This document shows, in pieces, positions 35,166 to 45,226 of a stretch of DNA of 64,000 nt. A model generated the notes under the pieces. It had not been told where the DNA came from. It did no database searches and saw only the letters and a program-made list of their open reading frames with translations. The stretch comes from ZC4RG20 sp036381515 (GTDB lineage Bacteria; Pseudomonadota; Gammaproteobacteria; Steroidobacterales; Rariloculaceae): assembly GCA_036381515.1 (NCBI GenBank), contig DASVCR010000081.1, forward strand, positions 1 to 64,000, in the 5' to 3' direction. The position numbers and the translations under genes are program-made. Numbering within the stretch: the first letter of the stretch is position 1; the number at the start of each line of letters is the position of its first letter.

Positions 35166-36612
35166 CCACTCGCGCCTTGAAGACCTTCATGACCCGGTCG
35201 TACAGCTCGTCGCCGAGCACCACGTCCTCGACGCCGTGATCGAGGTTCGGGTTGTCGTTGATCTCGATCAGCACGGGGCGCCCGCCGACGATCTTGATGT
35301 CGACGCCGTAGAGGCCGTCGCCGATCGCATTCGCCGTTTTGAGCGCGAGGTCGACGACCTCGGCCGGCGCCTCGTCGACCGGCACGCTCTCGGAGTCGCC
35401 CTCCTTGCCGCCCGGCCGCTTGGCCGCGTGATGATAGATCTGCCAGTGCCCTCGCGCCATGAAATACCGGCATGCGAAGAGCGGCTTGCGGTCGAGGATG
35501 CCGATGCGCCAGTCGAAGTCCGTCGGCAGGAACGACTGCACGACGACGAGGTCGCTGCGCGCGAGGAGCTTGGCGAGGCCCGCCGCGAGCTCGTCGCGCG
35601 TCTCCGCACGGAAGACGCCCTCCGAGAACGCGCTGTCCGGCTGCTTGAGCACGCACGGCAAACCGAGCTCGGCGATGATCTCGGTAGGCTTCGCGCTGTC
35701 GACGACGAGCGTCGGCGGGATCGGCAGGCCGAGCCGCTTCGCGAGCTCGAACAGGTACACCTTGTTCCCGCAGCGGATGATCGACTCCGGATCGTCGATC
35801 ACGACGAGCCCCTCGCTGCGCGCCCGGCTCGCGAAGCGGTACGTGTGATGGTTCACGTTCGTCGTCTCGCGAATGAACAGCGCGTCGAACTCGGCGAGCC
35901 GGCCGTAGTCGTCGCGGCCGAGGACCTGCACGTCGAAGCCGTTCGCGCGTGCGGCCCGCTCGAGCCGCTTCAGCGCCTCGCGGTTCGAAGGCGGCGAGCG
36001 CTCCGCGTCGTTCACGAGGATCGCGAGGTCGTGCTCGTACTGCGTGCTTCGTCCCTGCCGCCCCGCGGGCCCGCGGCCCCGGAAGTGCTCCTCGACGACC
36101 TCGCGCAGGAACGCGCGGTGCGAGTCCGGGATGTCCCCGACCGGGATCGGCGCCAGGCTCGCGAGGCGCCAGCGGGTGCCCTTCGTGAACGACGCCCGCA
36201 TCAGCGGCACCGGAACCAGGTTGAACAGCGCCCGGCTCAGCTTCGCGTGACGCTCGGCGAGGTTCCGGCCGAAATAGATGCTCAACTCGAACTTCGGCGA
36301 CGCGATGTCGTGCAGCGAGCGCTGGATCAGCTCGTCGAGATCGTCCGCCGGGCGAAACAGCGAGCGCGACTTCATGTCCTGGATCGTCGTCACGCTCGGC
36401 ATCGCCCGATGTCCGCGCGCGGTCGCGAGCAGCGACACGTAGTAGCCGACGCTCTGATAGCGGTACGAGTCGCACAGATTGAACACGCGCATGCGCCGGC
36501 GCTCGCTGTAGCGCGGGTCACGGAGGTAGGCATCGGCGTCGACGACCTCGGCCGAGCCGATCGAGAGCGGCCAGTCGGCCGGGTCGTCGACGACGATCAG
36601 CGCGGACGTCAT
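35137..36612 (-). CDS. RimK-like ATP-grasp ligase with N-terminal RLAN domain
   Basis: 491 residues. The N-terminal half (to about 190) is the RLAN domain that precedes a subset of RimK-like enzymes (SALIVVDDPADWPLSIG; RVFNLCDSYRYQSVGYYVSL). The C-terminal half is an ATP-grasp domain: LPCVLKQPDSAFSEGVFRAE (ATP-binding Lys), VVVQSFLPTDFDWRIGILD and VLIEINDNPNLDHGVEDVV (Mg ligands Glu/Asn). RimK-type enzymes add glutamate or other amino acids to a carboxyl end of a protein or peptide. Its ATG overlaps the C39 peptidase stop by 4 bases and its end overlaps the GCS2 gene by 29. Confidence 0.9.
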   Translation of the reverse strand: MTSALIVVDDPADWPLSIGSAEVVDADAYLRDPRYSERRRMRVFNLCDSYRYQSVGYYVSLLATARGHRAMPSVTTIQDMKSRSLFRPADDLDELIQRSLHDIASPKFELSIYFGRNLAERHAKLSRALFNLVPVPLMRASFTKGTRWRLASLAPIPVGDIPDSHRAFLREVVEEHFRGRGPAGRQGRSTQYEHDLAILVNDAERSPPSNREALKRLERAARANGFDVQVLGRDDYGRLAEFDALFIRETTNVNHHTYRFASRARSEGLVVIDDPESIIRCGNKVYLFELAKRLGLPIPPTLVVDSAKPTEIIAELGLPCVLKQPDSAFSEGVFRAETRDELAAGLAKLLARSDLVVVQSFLPTDFDWRIGILDRKPLFACRYFMARGHWQIYHHAAKRPGGKEGDSESVPVDEAPAEVVDLALKTANAIGDGLYGVDIKIVGGRPVLIEINDNPNLDHGVEDVVLGDELYDRVMKVFKARVDAAKQPRSA

Positions 36613-37385
36613 CGGCCCGGAGCCGCCCTTCCGGCCTCGCGGCCGGGCTCGATCACGAGCAGGTTCGCGTCGTAGGTCACGATGCCGAGCAGCACCGCGT
36701 TGATGAGACGCTGCAGCCGCACCGCGTAGAGGCCCGTGCGCGCGAACGGGTTGCGCAGGTACGGATCGGCGACGAGCACCTCGCCCCGCTCCGGCAAATA
36801 GCCGGTCAGCACGACGAAGTGACCGACGGGCTCCCCGCGGACGTCGTCGTCCTCGTTCGTGTCCGGCAGCTCGCGCATCGATCGATAGAGGTACGTCGCG
36901 GACAGCCCGGTGATCAGCGGACCGCGGCGCAACAGCCGCCGCAGCAGCCTCGATTCGAGATCCCGGAGCCGGAGCCTCCCGCCGCGGTCGAGGAACTCGA
37001 CGTACCCGCGCGTCGCGAGACGCAGCTTTCGCGACGGCTTCGCGCGGGCCTGCGCGATCAGCTTCTCGCGTATCGCCTGCGGCTTCAAGGCGAACCACGA
37101 CGGATCGAACAGCGCGAGGTTGTACGTGTAGAGCGTCACGCGGTAGCCGCGCTCGAGCGCATGATTCGCGAGGAAGACGTCGAGGGTCCCGCCCTCGTCG
37201 AGCATGTGGATGTCGGCGATGACCCGATCGAGCGCGACCGAATCGCCGTAGTAGCGGTAGACGCCGTGGAGACAGGCCGGGCCGCAGGTAACGTCATCCG
37301 GCTGCGGCTCGACGATGAGGCCGCGCGCGGGCTCGTCGAGGGGGCGCGCGGCGAGGCGCCGCTTCGGCGGCTCGCGGCCGGTCAT
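36609..37385 (-). CDS. C39-like cysteine peptidase
   Basis: 258 residues. DDVTCGPACLHGVYRYYG holds the catalytic Cys of a papain-like C39 domain (as in double-glycine leader peptidases), and GHFVVLTGYLPERGEVLVAD carries the His and Asp partners. No membrane segments or ABC ATPase domain follow, so it is a stand-alone cytoplasmic peptidase of the kind that cuts leader peptides or isopeptide bonds. It lies 81 bases after the acidic small-protein gene and overlaps the RLAN ligase by 4 bases. It may process the product of the neighbouring ligases or the acidic protein itself. Confidence 0.88.
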   Translation of the reverse strand: MTGREPPKRRLAARPLDEPARGLIVEPQPDDVTCGPACLHGVYRYYGDSVALDRVIADIHMLDEGGTLDVFLANHALERGYRVTLYTYNLALFDPSWFALKPQAIREKLIAQARAKPSRKLRLATRGYVEFLDRGGRLRLRDLESRLLRRLLRRGPLITGLSATYLYRSMRELPDTNEDDDVRGEPVGHFVVLTGYLPERGEVLVADPYLRNPFARTGLYAVRLQRLINAVLLGIVTYDANLLVIEPGREAGRAAPGR

Positions 37386-37466
37386 GCGGCCGCGCGCCGC
37401 GCGGCGGCCGAGCGCGCGGCGGCTCGGCAACGGACCGCAAGTCCGCGGCCGGCGCGCCCGCGCCGA

Positions 37467-37709
37467 TCAGAGGTCGGTGTCGAGATCGTCTTCGTCGTAA
37501 TCGTCCCAATCCGACAACAGACGACGCAGATTCCGCTGCTCGTTGCGCAGCTCGACCCGCTGGCGTGCAGGCAGCCGTCGGCCCGCGGCGTCGCTTTCCC
37601 CCTCGAAGCCGTGACTTTGCAGGTACACGTCGTCGAGGTCCTCGTCATCGTCGTTGAAGATCGGGAAATCGCTGAAATCGTCGTCGACTTCCGACTTGGA
37701 CTTACGCAT
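37467..37709 (-). CDS. Small highly acidic protein, candidate substrate of the amidoligase operon
   Basis: 80 residues, 19 Asp and 7 Glu. It has an acidic N-terminal third (DDDFSDFPIFNDDDEDLDD), a basic middle (RRLPARQRVELRNEQRNLRR) and an acidic tail ending DWDDYDEDDLDTDL. An excellent AAGGAG ribosome site seven bases from the ATG and a near-consensus promoter (37856-37883) show that it is a real, well-expressed gene. I do not recognise a family. First in a transcript with a C39 peptidase, a RimK-like ligase and a GCS2-type ligase, it could be the protein on which they act; the acidic C-terminus recalls the Glu-tailed products of RimK. That role is inference. Confidence 0.8.
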   Translation of the reverse strand: MRKSKSEVDDDFSDFPIFNDDDEDLDDVYLQSHGFEGESDAAGRRLPARQRVELRNEQRNLRRLLSDWDDYDEDDLDTDL

Positions 37710-37855
37710 CTAACGCTCCTTGTCGCCGTCAACTGTCAGACGGTTCATTGCCCGCTTAGACAGCAGACGGGCCGGACTCGTTTTGTGGTTACGTTCTTCG
37801 GATCGGCCCGGTGCTGCAAGAATCCGCGCCCGAAAGCGCCGCTGCAAGCTGCGCC

Positions 37856-37883
37856 ACTATAGGCCGTGGGCCGGCGGTGTCAA
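37856..37883 (-). promoter_or_regulatory. Near-consensus sigma70 promoter of the acidic-protein/C39/ligase transcript
   Basis: On the minus strand TTGACA (37883-37878), a 16-base spacer and TATAGT (37861-37856). The match is five of six or better in both boxes. Transcription would start near 37849 and give a leader of about 140 bases before the acidic protein. It is the best promoter in the window and lies just past the stop of the GNAT gene (37917), which shows that the downstream half of the cluster has its own promoter. Confidence 0.75.
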
Positions 37884-37916
37884 GGAAGATAAATACCGAT
37901 GTTACAGAGGTTTACG

Positions 37917-38464
37917 TCAAACCGCGCGCGCTCGCCGGGGGCTCGCCCCGGCGACGCTCTTCCGGTAGATGATCTTGTCGTCGCCGGCCGCGTAGAAGTC
38001 CCGAAGCCGCGCGGCGGTCCGGTAGCCGGCCTTCCGGTAGAAGCGCCGCGTGCGGGCATAGTCCGGCCGCGACGACGTCTCGACGTACACGGTCCCGCCC
38101 CCTCGCCGCGCGACGTCGCACTCCGCCTCGTCGAGCAGCCGGCGACCTGCACCTAAGCCCCGGCAGGCCGGATCGACGACGATCCAGTAGAGGTCCCAGC
38201 TCGCGGCCGTCATCGGGACGGGCCCCCACACGCAATAGCCGACGGTCCGGCCGCCGAGGTCCGCGAACGCGAAGTGGTAGCCGCTCTTGCGGCCGTCGCG
38301 CAGGCGGGTCTCGATCAGCTCGACCGCAACGGCCTGCTCCGCCTTCGAGAAGACGCCGACGCCTGCCGCGAGCCGGCGCACGGCGTCGATGTCCGACTCG
38401 CGGGGCGTCCGGCGCAGCCGCAAGCCGTCGTGCGTCCCGCGGGCCTCCGCCGCCGCCCGCTCGA

Positions 38465-38483
<19 letters not shown>
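37917..38483 (-). CDS. GNAT family N-acetyltransferase
   Basis: 188 residues. GNAT motif A is clear in WIVVDPACRGLGAGRRLLDE, preceded by VGYCVWGPVPMTAASWDLYW and followed by VETSSRPDYARTRRFYRKAG. It transfers an acyl group from acyl-CoA to an amine. The start at 38483 overlaps the end of the GNAT-deacetylase gene by 19 bases; this is the first ATG of the homologous region. It is the last gene before the internal promoter. In its operon the nearest known parallel is AblB, which acetylates beta-lysine made by a lysine 2,3-aminomutase, but sequence alone does not show that activity. Confidence 0.88.
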
Positions 38484-40194
<1,711 letters not shown>

Positions 40195-40195
<1 letters not shown>

Positions 40196-41229
40196 CAGCG
40201 CGAGCGCGGGGCGCCGCGGCGTGCGGCGTCGGCGAGGAGCCACGAGACCGCGGTCGCGAACGGGATCTCCGCGGCCGCGAGCGCGGCCGCGAAGCCCGCG
40301 TCCGGCGCGAGGCATGGGTTCGCGTTGATCTCGAGGATCGACGGTGTGCCGTCCGGTCCGACGCGGAAGTCGACGCGCGCGTAGCCGCCGAGGCCGAACG
40401 CGTTCCAGCAGTCGACCGCGAGCCCGGCCGCCCGCGCCGCGAGCTCGGGCTCGACGCCGAAGCGGCGCGGCGTCGAGCGATACTCGAAGCTCTCCGGATC
40501 CCACTTCGCCGCGTAGCCGACGATCCGCGGCTTGTCCTCCGGGAACGCGTCGAACTCGATCTCGGCGACCGGCAGCGTCCGGACGCCTTCGGGCGTCGCG
40601 AGCAGCGCGACGTTGAGCTCGCGGCCCGGCACGTACCGTTCGGCGAACCACTCGCCGCCGAGCTCCGCGCGTTTCTTTTCGATCAGCGCGGCGGCGGCGC
40701 GCGCGTCGGCGACGACCGACGCGTCGTCGATCCCGACCGACGCGTGCTCCCACACCGACTTCACGATCCACGGCCCGCCGCGCGCCGACGCGGTGACGAG
40801 CTCGGGCGTCGGCAGCCCCGCGTCGACGAGCCGCCGCTTCGCGAGCAGTTTATTCGACGACAGGCGCTGCGCCGCGGCCGCGCAGCCGGTGAACGGCACG
40901 CCGAGCGCCTCGAGCAGCGTCGGCACGAGATGGATCAGCGCCGCCCGTCCGCCGAGCGACTCGACGAGGTTGAAGACGGCCGCGTCGCGCGCGGACGCGA
41001 GGCGGCGCTCGAGCGGCGCGAGGTCGAGCCCGACAGGCATCGTCTCGGCTTCGACGCCGAGCTCGGCCAGCGCGTCGGCGACGTGCGCCGCCTGCACGAG
41101 CGCGTCCTGCACGTCCGGCGCACCGTCGGCTGCGCGCTCGTCGTACAGCACGAGCACGCGGCGGAACGGTATCGGCGACGGCTCGCGACTAACGAAAGGT
41201 GTCGGACGCGCCGTTTCGCTACGCGGCAT
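40195..41229 (-). CDS. D-Ala-D-Ala-ligase-like ATP-grasp enzyme (second)
   Basis: 344 residues. The C-terminal half holds ATP-grasp blocks: GGPWIVKSVWEHASVGIDDA (ATP-binding Lys and Ser/His loop), EWFAERYVPGRELNVALLA and TPSILEINANPCLAPDAGF (Mg ligands). The N-terminal half is the alpha/beta domain before it (RRVLVLYDERAADGAPDVQD; AVFNLVESLGG). It joins two amino acids or an amino acid and another carboxylate via an acyl phosphate. No other cell-wall genes are present, so it is not the housekeeping ligase. It overlaps the upstream ligase by 11 bases and shares only the fold with it, so the two probably act in sequence. Confidence 0.88.
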
Positions 41230-42217
41230 CGGCGCGGCCCGCGCCCGTGCGCTCGCGGGCGCATTCGACGATCGCGCCGATCAGGCTGCGATAGTCGATG
41301 CCGGCGAGCTCCGCCATGATCGGCAAATCGGAGTGGCCCGGCGTGAGCCCCGCGAGCGGATTGATCTCGAGCATCTGCGGCGCGCCGTGCTCGTCGAGCC
41401 GCACGTCGACGCGGCCTGCGTCGCGGCAGCCGAGGCAGCGCCATGCGGCCAGCGCGACCTGCTCGACGTCTGCCCGGAGCGCCCCCGTCTCGAGCAGCCG
41501 GTACTCGACGAGCTCGCGCCAGTGCGCCTTGTTGCGGTACGAGTAGACACCCTCGTCCGCGCCGGCGCGGAGCCGCACCTCGAGCGTCGCGAGCGCGCGC
41601 GCGCCGGTGCCCGTGCCGAGGATGCCGACCGTGAACTCGCGCCCGGGCAGGAACCGCTCGACGAGCACCGGCTGACGATGCTCGCGCAGCAGCGCCGCGC
41701 ACGTCGACACGAGCTCTGCCTTCGAGCGCACGAGCGAAGCGGCCGTGATGCCCTTGCTCGTGCCCTCGGCGACCGGCTTCACGAAGAGCGGCGGCTCGAG
41801 CGCGACCGCGGCCGCTTCCTCAGGCGACGACACGAGCGCGAAGTCCGGCGTCGGCACGCCGCAGCCGCGCGCGACGTGCTTCGCCATCGCCTTGTGCAGC
41901 GTCAGCGCGCAGACGAGCGGATCGGAGAACGTGTACGGCACGCCGTACGCGTCGAGCAGCGCCGGGACCTGCGACTCGCGGCCGAAGCCTTCGACGCCCT
42001 CCGCGATGTTGAACACGAGGTCCCAGCGCTCGCCGGCGACGAGCCGCTCGGCGAGCGCGCGCACGTGACCGATCCGGACGCATTCGTGGCCGAGCGCCGC
42101 GAGCGCGCCGGCGATCGCGTCGATCGTCTCGATCGAGTCGAACTCGGCGACGTCGGCTTCGGTGAAACCGCGCTCGAGATAGTCGTCCTTGAGGTCGTAC
42201 GTCAGGCCGATCAGCAT
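41219..42217 (-). CDS. D-Ala-D-Ala-ligase-like ATP-grasp enzyme (first)
   Basis: 332 residues. MLIGLTYDLKDDYLERGF and WDLVFNIAEGVEGFGRESQV form the substrate domain; PPLFVKPVAEGTSKGITAAS carries the ATP-binding Lys and Ser/Lys loop of Ddl-type enzymes; APQMLEINPLAGLTPGHSDL has the Mg-binding Glu/Asn and the Ser of the acceptor site. It is the closest of the three ATP-grasp proteins to D-Ala-D-Ala ligase. It starts 7 bases inside the end of the lysine 2,3-aminomutase gene, and the tight overlap suggests that it uses a product of that enzyme, for example beta-lysine, as one substrate. That is inference. Confidence 0.9.
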   Translation of the reverse strand: MLIGLTYDLKDDYLERGFTEADVAEFDSIETIDAIAGALAALGHECVRIGHVRALAERLVAGERWDLVFNIAEGVEGFGRESQVPALLDAYGVPYTFSDPLVCALTLHKAMAKHVARGCGVPTPDFALVSSPEEAAAVALEPPLFVKPVAEGTSKGITAASLVRSKAELVSTCAALLREHRQPVLVERFLPGREFTVGILGTGTGARALATLEVRLRAGADEGVYSYRNKAHWRELVEYRLLETGALRADVEQVALAAWRCLGCRDAGRVDVRLDEHGAPQMLEINPLAGLTPGHSDLPIMAELAGIDYRSLIGAIVECARERTGAGRADAA

Positions 42218-43713
42218 GCTTGCGGCAACCTCGCGCCGAGCGTCCCTTCCGGGTCCGGATACCGGCACGTGTCGCCCTTGTAGTTGCGCAGCAGCAGGTC
42301 GTCCCCGTCGCGCCCGATCACCGCGTCCGGCAAGAGCGCGACCTTGCCGCCTCCGGCCGGCGCATCGACGACGTAGGTCGGCACCGCGTATCCGGTCGTG
42401 AAGCCGCGCAGCCCGCTGATCAGCTCGATGCCGCGGTCGACGCTCGTTCTGAAGTGGCTCGAGCCACGGATCGGATCGCACTGATAGAGGTAGTACGGCC
42501 GCACGCGGATCTTCAGGAGCCCCTGGAACAGCTTCTTCAGCGTCTCGAGATCGTCGTTGACGCCCTTGAGCAGCACCGTCTGACTGCCGAGCGGGATGCC
42601 GGCGTCCGCGAGCCGGCCGCACGCCTCGGCGACCTCGGGCGTCAGCTCGTCCGGGTGCGTGAAGTGCAGGCTCATCCAGAGCGGGTGGTACTTGCGCAGC
42701 ATCCGCGTCAGCGTCGGCGTCACGCGCATCGGCTGCACGACCGGCTGCTTCGAGCCGATCCGGATGAACTCGACGTGCGGGATCGCACGCAGCGCCGAGA
42801 TCACGTACTCGAGCCGCTCCTCGTCGAGGCTCAACGGATCGCCGCCCGAGATCAGCACGTCGCGCACGGCGGGCGTCGCGCGGATGTACTCGATCGCGCG
42901 ATCGACGTCCGCCTTCTTCAGCGCGCGCTCGCCGCTCGCGCCGACGAGCCGCGCCCGCGTGCAGTAGCGGCAGTAGACCGAGCAGAAATTCGTCACGAGC
43001 AGCAGGACGCGGTCGGGGTAGCGATGCACGAGGCCGGGGACCGGGCTCGTGCCGTCCTCGCCGAGCGGATCGTCCTCCTCGCCCGGCGCGATCTCGAACT
43101 CGCCGAGCGTCGGCACGACCGTGCGGCGCAGCGGCTGGTTCGGGTCCTCTGGATCGACGAGGCTCATGTAGTACGGCGTGATGCCGGCCGGCAACGGCCC
43201 TTCGTGGCGGCGAATCGCTTCGCGCTCGCCGTCCGTCAACCGGAGCATGCGCTCGAGCTGCTCGAGGCTGCGGATCCGGTTACGGTTCTGCCAGCGCCAG
43301 TCGTTCCACTCGGAGCTCTTGACGGTGGGGAAGAAGCGCTTGCGAAACGCATTGCTCTTCGGACCGATCACGAGACGCGGACGCGGCACGGAGACGAGTC
43401 GCGGCGCGGCGTTCGCAACGTGATCGGGAAGGGAACTGGTTTTGGGAGTGGGAGCTTTGCGTTCGGCGAGCGCCGAACTTGGAGGTTCTTCCTCCAGAGA
43501 CAGCAGCTTGTTCACCTGCGTCCGTGTCCCGGGCCGGGCGGCCCATTGGGTGCTGTCTACCGAGGCACTGCCGTTTCCGTGACCTCGGTCTGGCAGACCA
43601 TCTGCCTGCGAAAACGCCGTAAATATAGAACTCCGTAATAGGAATGCAAGCGGATTTTTCGTCGTCGGCGAGCGACGGTTCGTTTCCGCTTTCGAACCTG
43701 AGACGCCGCTCAC
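42211..43713 (-). CDS. Lysine 2,3-aminomutase family radical SAM protein
   Basis: Up to 500 residues. The radical-SAM cluster motif is CSVYCRYCTR; WNDWRWQNRNRIRSLEQLER is the start of the family's conserved core, and LISGGDPLSLDEERLEYVIS, WMSLHFTHPDELTPEVAEAC and SQTVLLKGVNDDLETLKKLF are family blocks. KamA-type enzymes use PLP and SAM to convert lysine to beta-lysine. About 110 residues before the core are Ser/Pro-rich and unlike other members; an internal GTG (near 43515) may be the true start. It is the first gene of the operon and overlaps the first ligase gene by 7 bases. Confidence 0.9.
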   Translation of the reverse strand: MSGVSGSKAETNRRSPTTKNPLAFLLRSSIFTAFSQADGLPDRGHGNGSASVDSTQWAARPGTRTQVNKLLSLEEEPPSSALAERKAPTPKTSSLPDHVANAAPRLVSVPRPRLVIGPKSNAFRKRFFPTVKSSEWNDWRWQNRNRIRSLEQLERMLRLTDGEREAIRRHEGPLPAGITPYYMSLVDPEDPNQPLRRTVVPTLGEFEIAPGEEDDPLGEDGTSPVPGLVHRYPDRVLLLVTNFCSVYCRYCTRARLVGASGERALKKADVDRAIEYIRATPAVRDVLISGGDPLSLDEERLEYVISALRAIPHVEFIRIGSKQPVVQPMRVTPTLTRMLRKYHPLWMSLHFTHPDELTPEVAEACGRLADAGIPLGSQTVLLKGVNDDLETLKKLFQGLLKIRVRPYYLYQCDPIRGSSHFRTSVDRGIELISGLRGFTTGYAVPTYVVDAPAGGGKVALLPDAVIGRDGDDLLLRNYKGDTCRYPDPEGTLGARLPQAC

Positions 43714-43723
43714 AAAGCCCCCG

Positions 43724-43842
43724 AAAATGTGTCAGACACCTTCTTGGGGTCAGAGCCCATTTTTCATTCGGCGACCCATCGAGCCAGACGACGTCGAGCG
43801 AAAAATGGGCTCTGACCCCAAAAAGGTGTCTGACACGATTTT
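43724..43842. repeat. Double-module palindrome between kamA-like gene and gltA
   Basis: Inverted arms of about 42 bases (43724-43765 and 43800-43842) with one or two mismatches enclose a loop of about 33 bases. Each arm carries GTGTCAGACACC on the outside and GGGGTCAGAGCCC on the inside, the same order as at 59976-60098. It lies in a divergent promoter region, so here it is not a shared terminator. Confidence 0.85.
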
Positions 43843-43908
43843 CCGAACAGTGCCGCGCGGCCGACGGCAATTCGAGCGTAGAATGCGACTGGTGTTTGGA
43901 GGTTCACG

Positions 43909-45195
43909 ATGAGCAAGACCGCAACCTTGAGCTACGACGGCAACAGCGTCGAGCTGCCCCTCGTCGTCGGCACGGAGAACGAGACCGCCGTAGACATCAC
44001 GTCGCTTCGCTCGCGCACGGGGCTCATCACCCTCGACAGCGGCTACGCGAACACGGGCGCCTGCAAGAGCTCGATCACGTTCATCGACGGCGACCGGGGC
44101 ATCCTGCGCTACCGCGGCTACCCGATCGAGGAGCTCGCCGTGAAGTCGACCTTCGTCGAGACGGCCTACCTCCTGATCTTCGGCGAGCTGCCGACCGCGT
44201 CGCAGCTGAAGGACTTCCGCGCGCTGCTCGTCGAGCATGAGCTGATCCACGAGGACATGCGCCATCACTTCGACGGCTTCCCGCCGACATCGCCGCCGAT
44301 GGCGATCCTGTCCGCCATGATCAACGCGCTCGGCTGCTTCCAGCCGGCGTTCATGCAGCCCGAGGACAGCGACCACTTCATGGAGCCCGCCGCCCGGCTG
44401 ATGAGCAAAGTGCGGACGATCGCCGCGGCGAGCTACCGGAAGTCGATCGGCAAGCCGATCAACTATCCGCGACCGGACCTGCGCTACACGGCGAACTTCC
44501 TGCACATGCTGTTCTCGCACCCGCACAAGCTGTACGAGCCCGACGACGTCGTCGTCGACGCGCTCGACCGGCTGCTGCTGCTCCATGCGGACCACGAGCA
44601 GAACTGCTCGACGTCGACGGTCCGGATGGTCGGCTCGTCGCAGGCGAACCTCTACGCATCGGTCGCCGCAGGCGTCTGCGCGCTCTGGGGGCCGCTGCAC
44701 GGCGGCGCGAACGTCGCCGTCATCGAGATGCTGACGCGGCTGCTCGAGAGCGGCGAGAAGCTCGAGAAGTTCGTCGACCGGGTCAAGAACCGCGACTCGG
44801 GCGTCCGGCTCATGGGCTTCGGCCATCGCGTCTACAAGAACTTCGATCCGCGCGCGAAGATCATCAAGGCCGCCTGCGACGCGCTGCTCGAGAAGCTCGG
44901 CATCCGCGACCCGCTGCTCGACCTCGCCCTCCGGCTCGAGGAGGTCGCGCTGTCGGATCCCTACTTCATCGAGCGGAAGCTCTATCCGAACGTCGACTAC
45001 TACAGCGGGATCATCATGCGGGCGATCGGCATCCCGACGAACATGTTCACGGTGATCTTCGCGATCGGGCGCCTGCCCGGCTGGATCGCGCACTGGCGCG
45101 AGGTCCGTATCGGCGACTCGCGGATCGACCGCCCGCGGCAGGTGTACGTCGGGCCGACGGAGCGGGCGTACGTGCCGATCGCCGAGCGGGGTTGA
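43909..45195 (+). CDS. gltA: Citrate synthase
   Basis: 428 residues, the length of the hexameric, NADH-sensitive Gram-negative type. Active-site blocks: WGPLHGGANVAVIEML (His), MGFGHRVYKNFDPRAKI (His and the citrate-binding Arg) and VDYYSGIIMRAIGIPTNMF (Asp/Arg region). It condenses oxaloacetate and acetyl-CoA in the TCA cycle. A GGAGG site lies before the ATG. It is monocistronic, divergent from the kamA-like operon, and separated from it by the palindrome at 43724-43842. Confidence 0.97.
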   Translation: MSKTATLSYDGNSVELPLVVGTENETAVDITSLRSRTGLITLDSGYANTGACKSSITFIDGDRGILRYRGYPIEELAVKSTFVETAYLLIFGELPTASQLKDFRALLVEHELIHEDMRHHFDGFPPTSPPMAILSAMINALGCFQPAFMQPEDSDHFMEPAARLMSKVRTIAAASYRKSIGKPINYPRPDLRYTANFLHMLFSHPHKLYEPDDVVVDALDRLLLLHADHEQNCSTSTVRMVGSSQANLYASVAAGVCALWGPLHGGANVAVIEMLTRLLESGEKLEKFVDRVKNRDSGVRLMGFGHRVYKNFDPRAKIIKAACDALLEKLGIRDPLLDLALRLEEVALSDPYFIERKLYPNVDYYSGIIMRAIGIPTNMFTVIFAIGRLPGWIAHWREVRIGDSRIDRPRQVYVGPTERAYVPIAERG

Positions 45196-45226
45196 CGCAA
45201 CCCAAAGCGGCGGCGCAACGCGAGGA

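Noticed and set aside
34942..36675. Plus-strand 577-codon frame opposite the GCS2 and RLAN ligase genes
   Set aside because: Shadow of the real minus-strand genes; Arg-rich and without family motifs.
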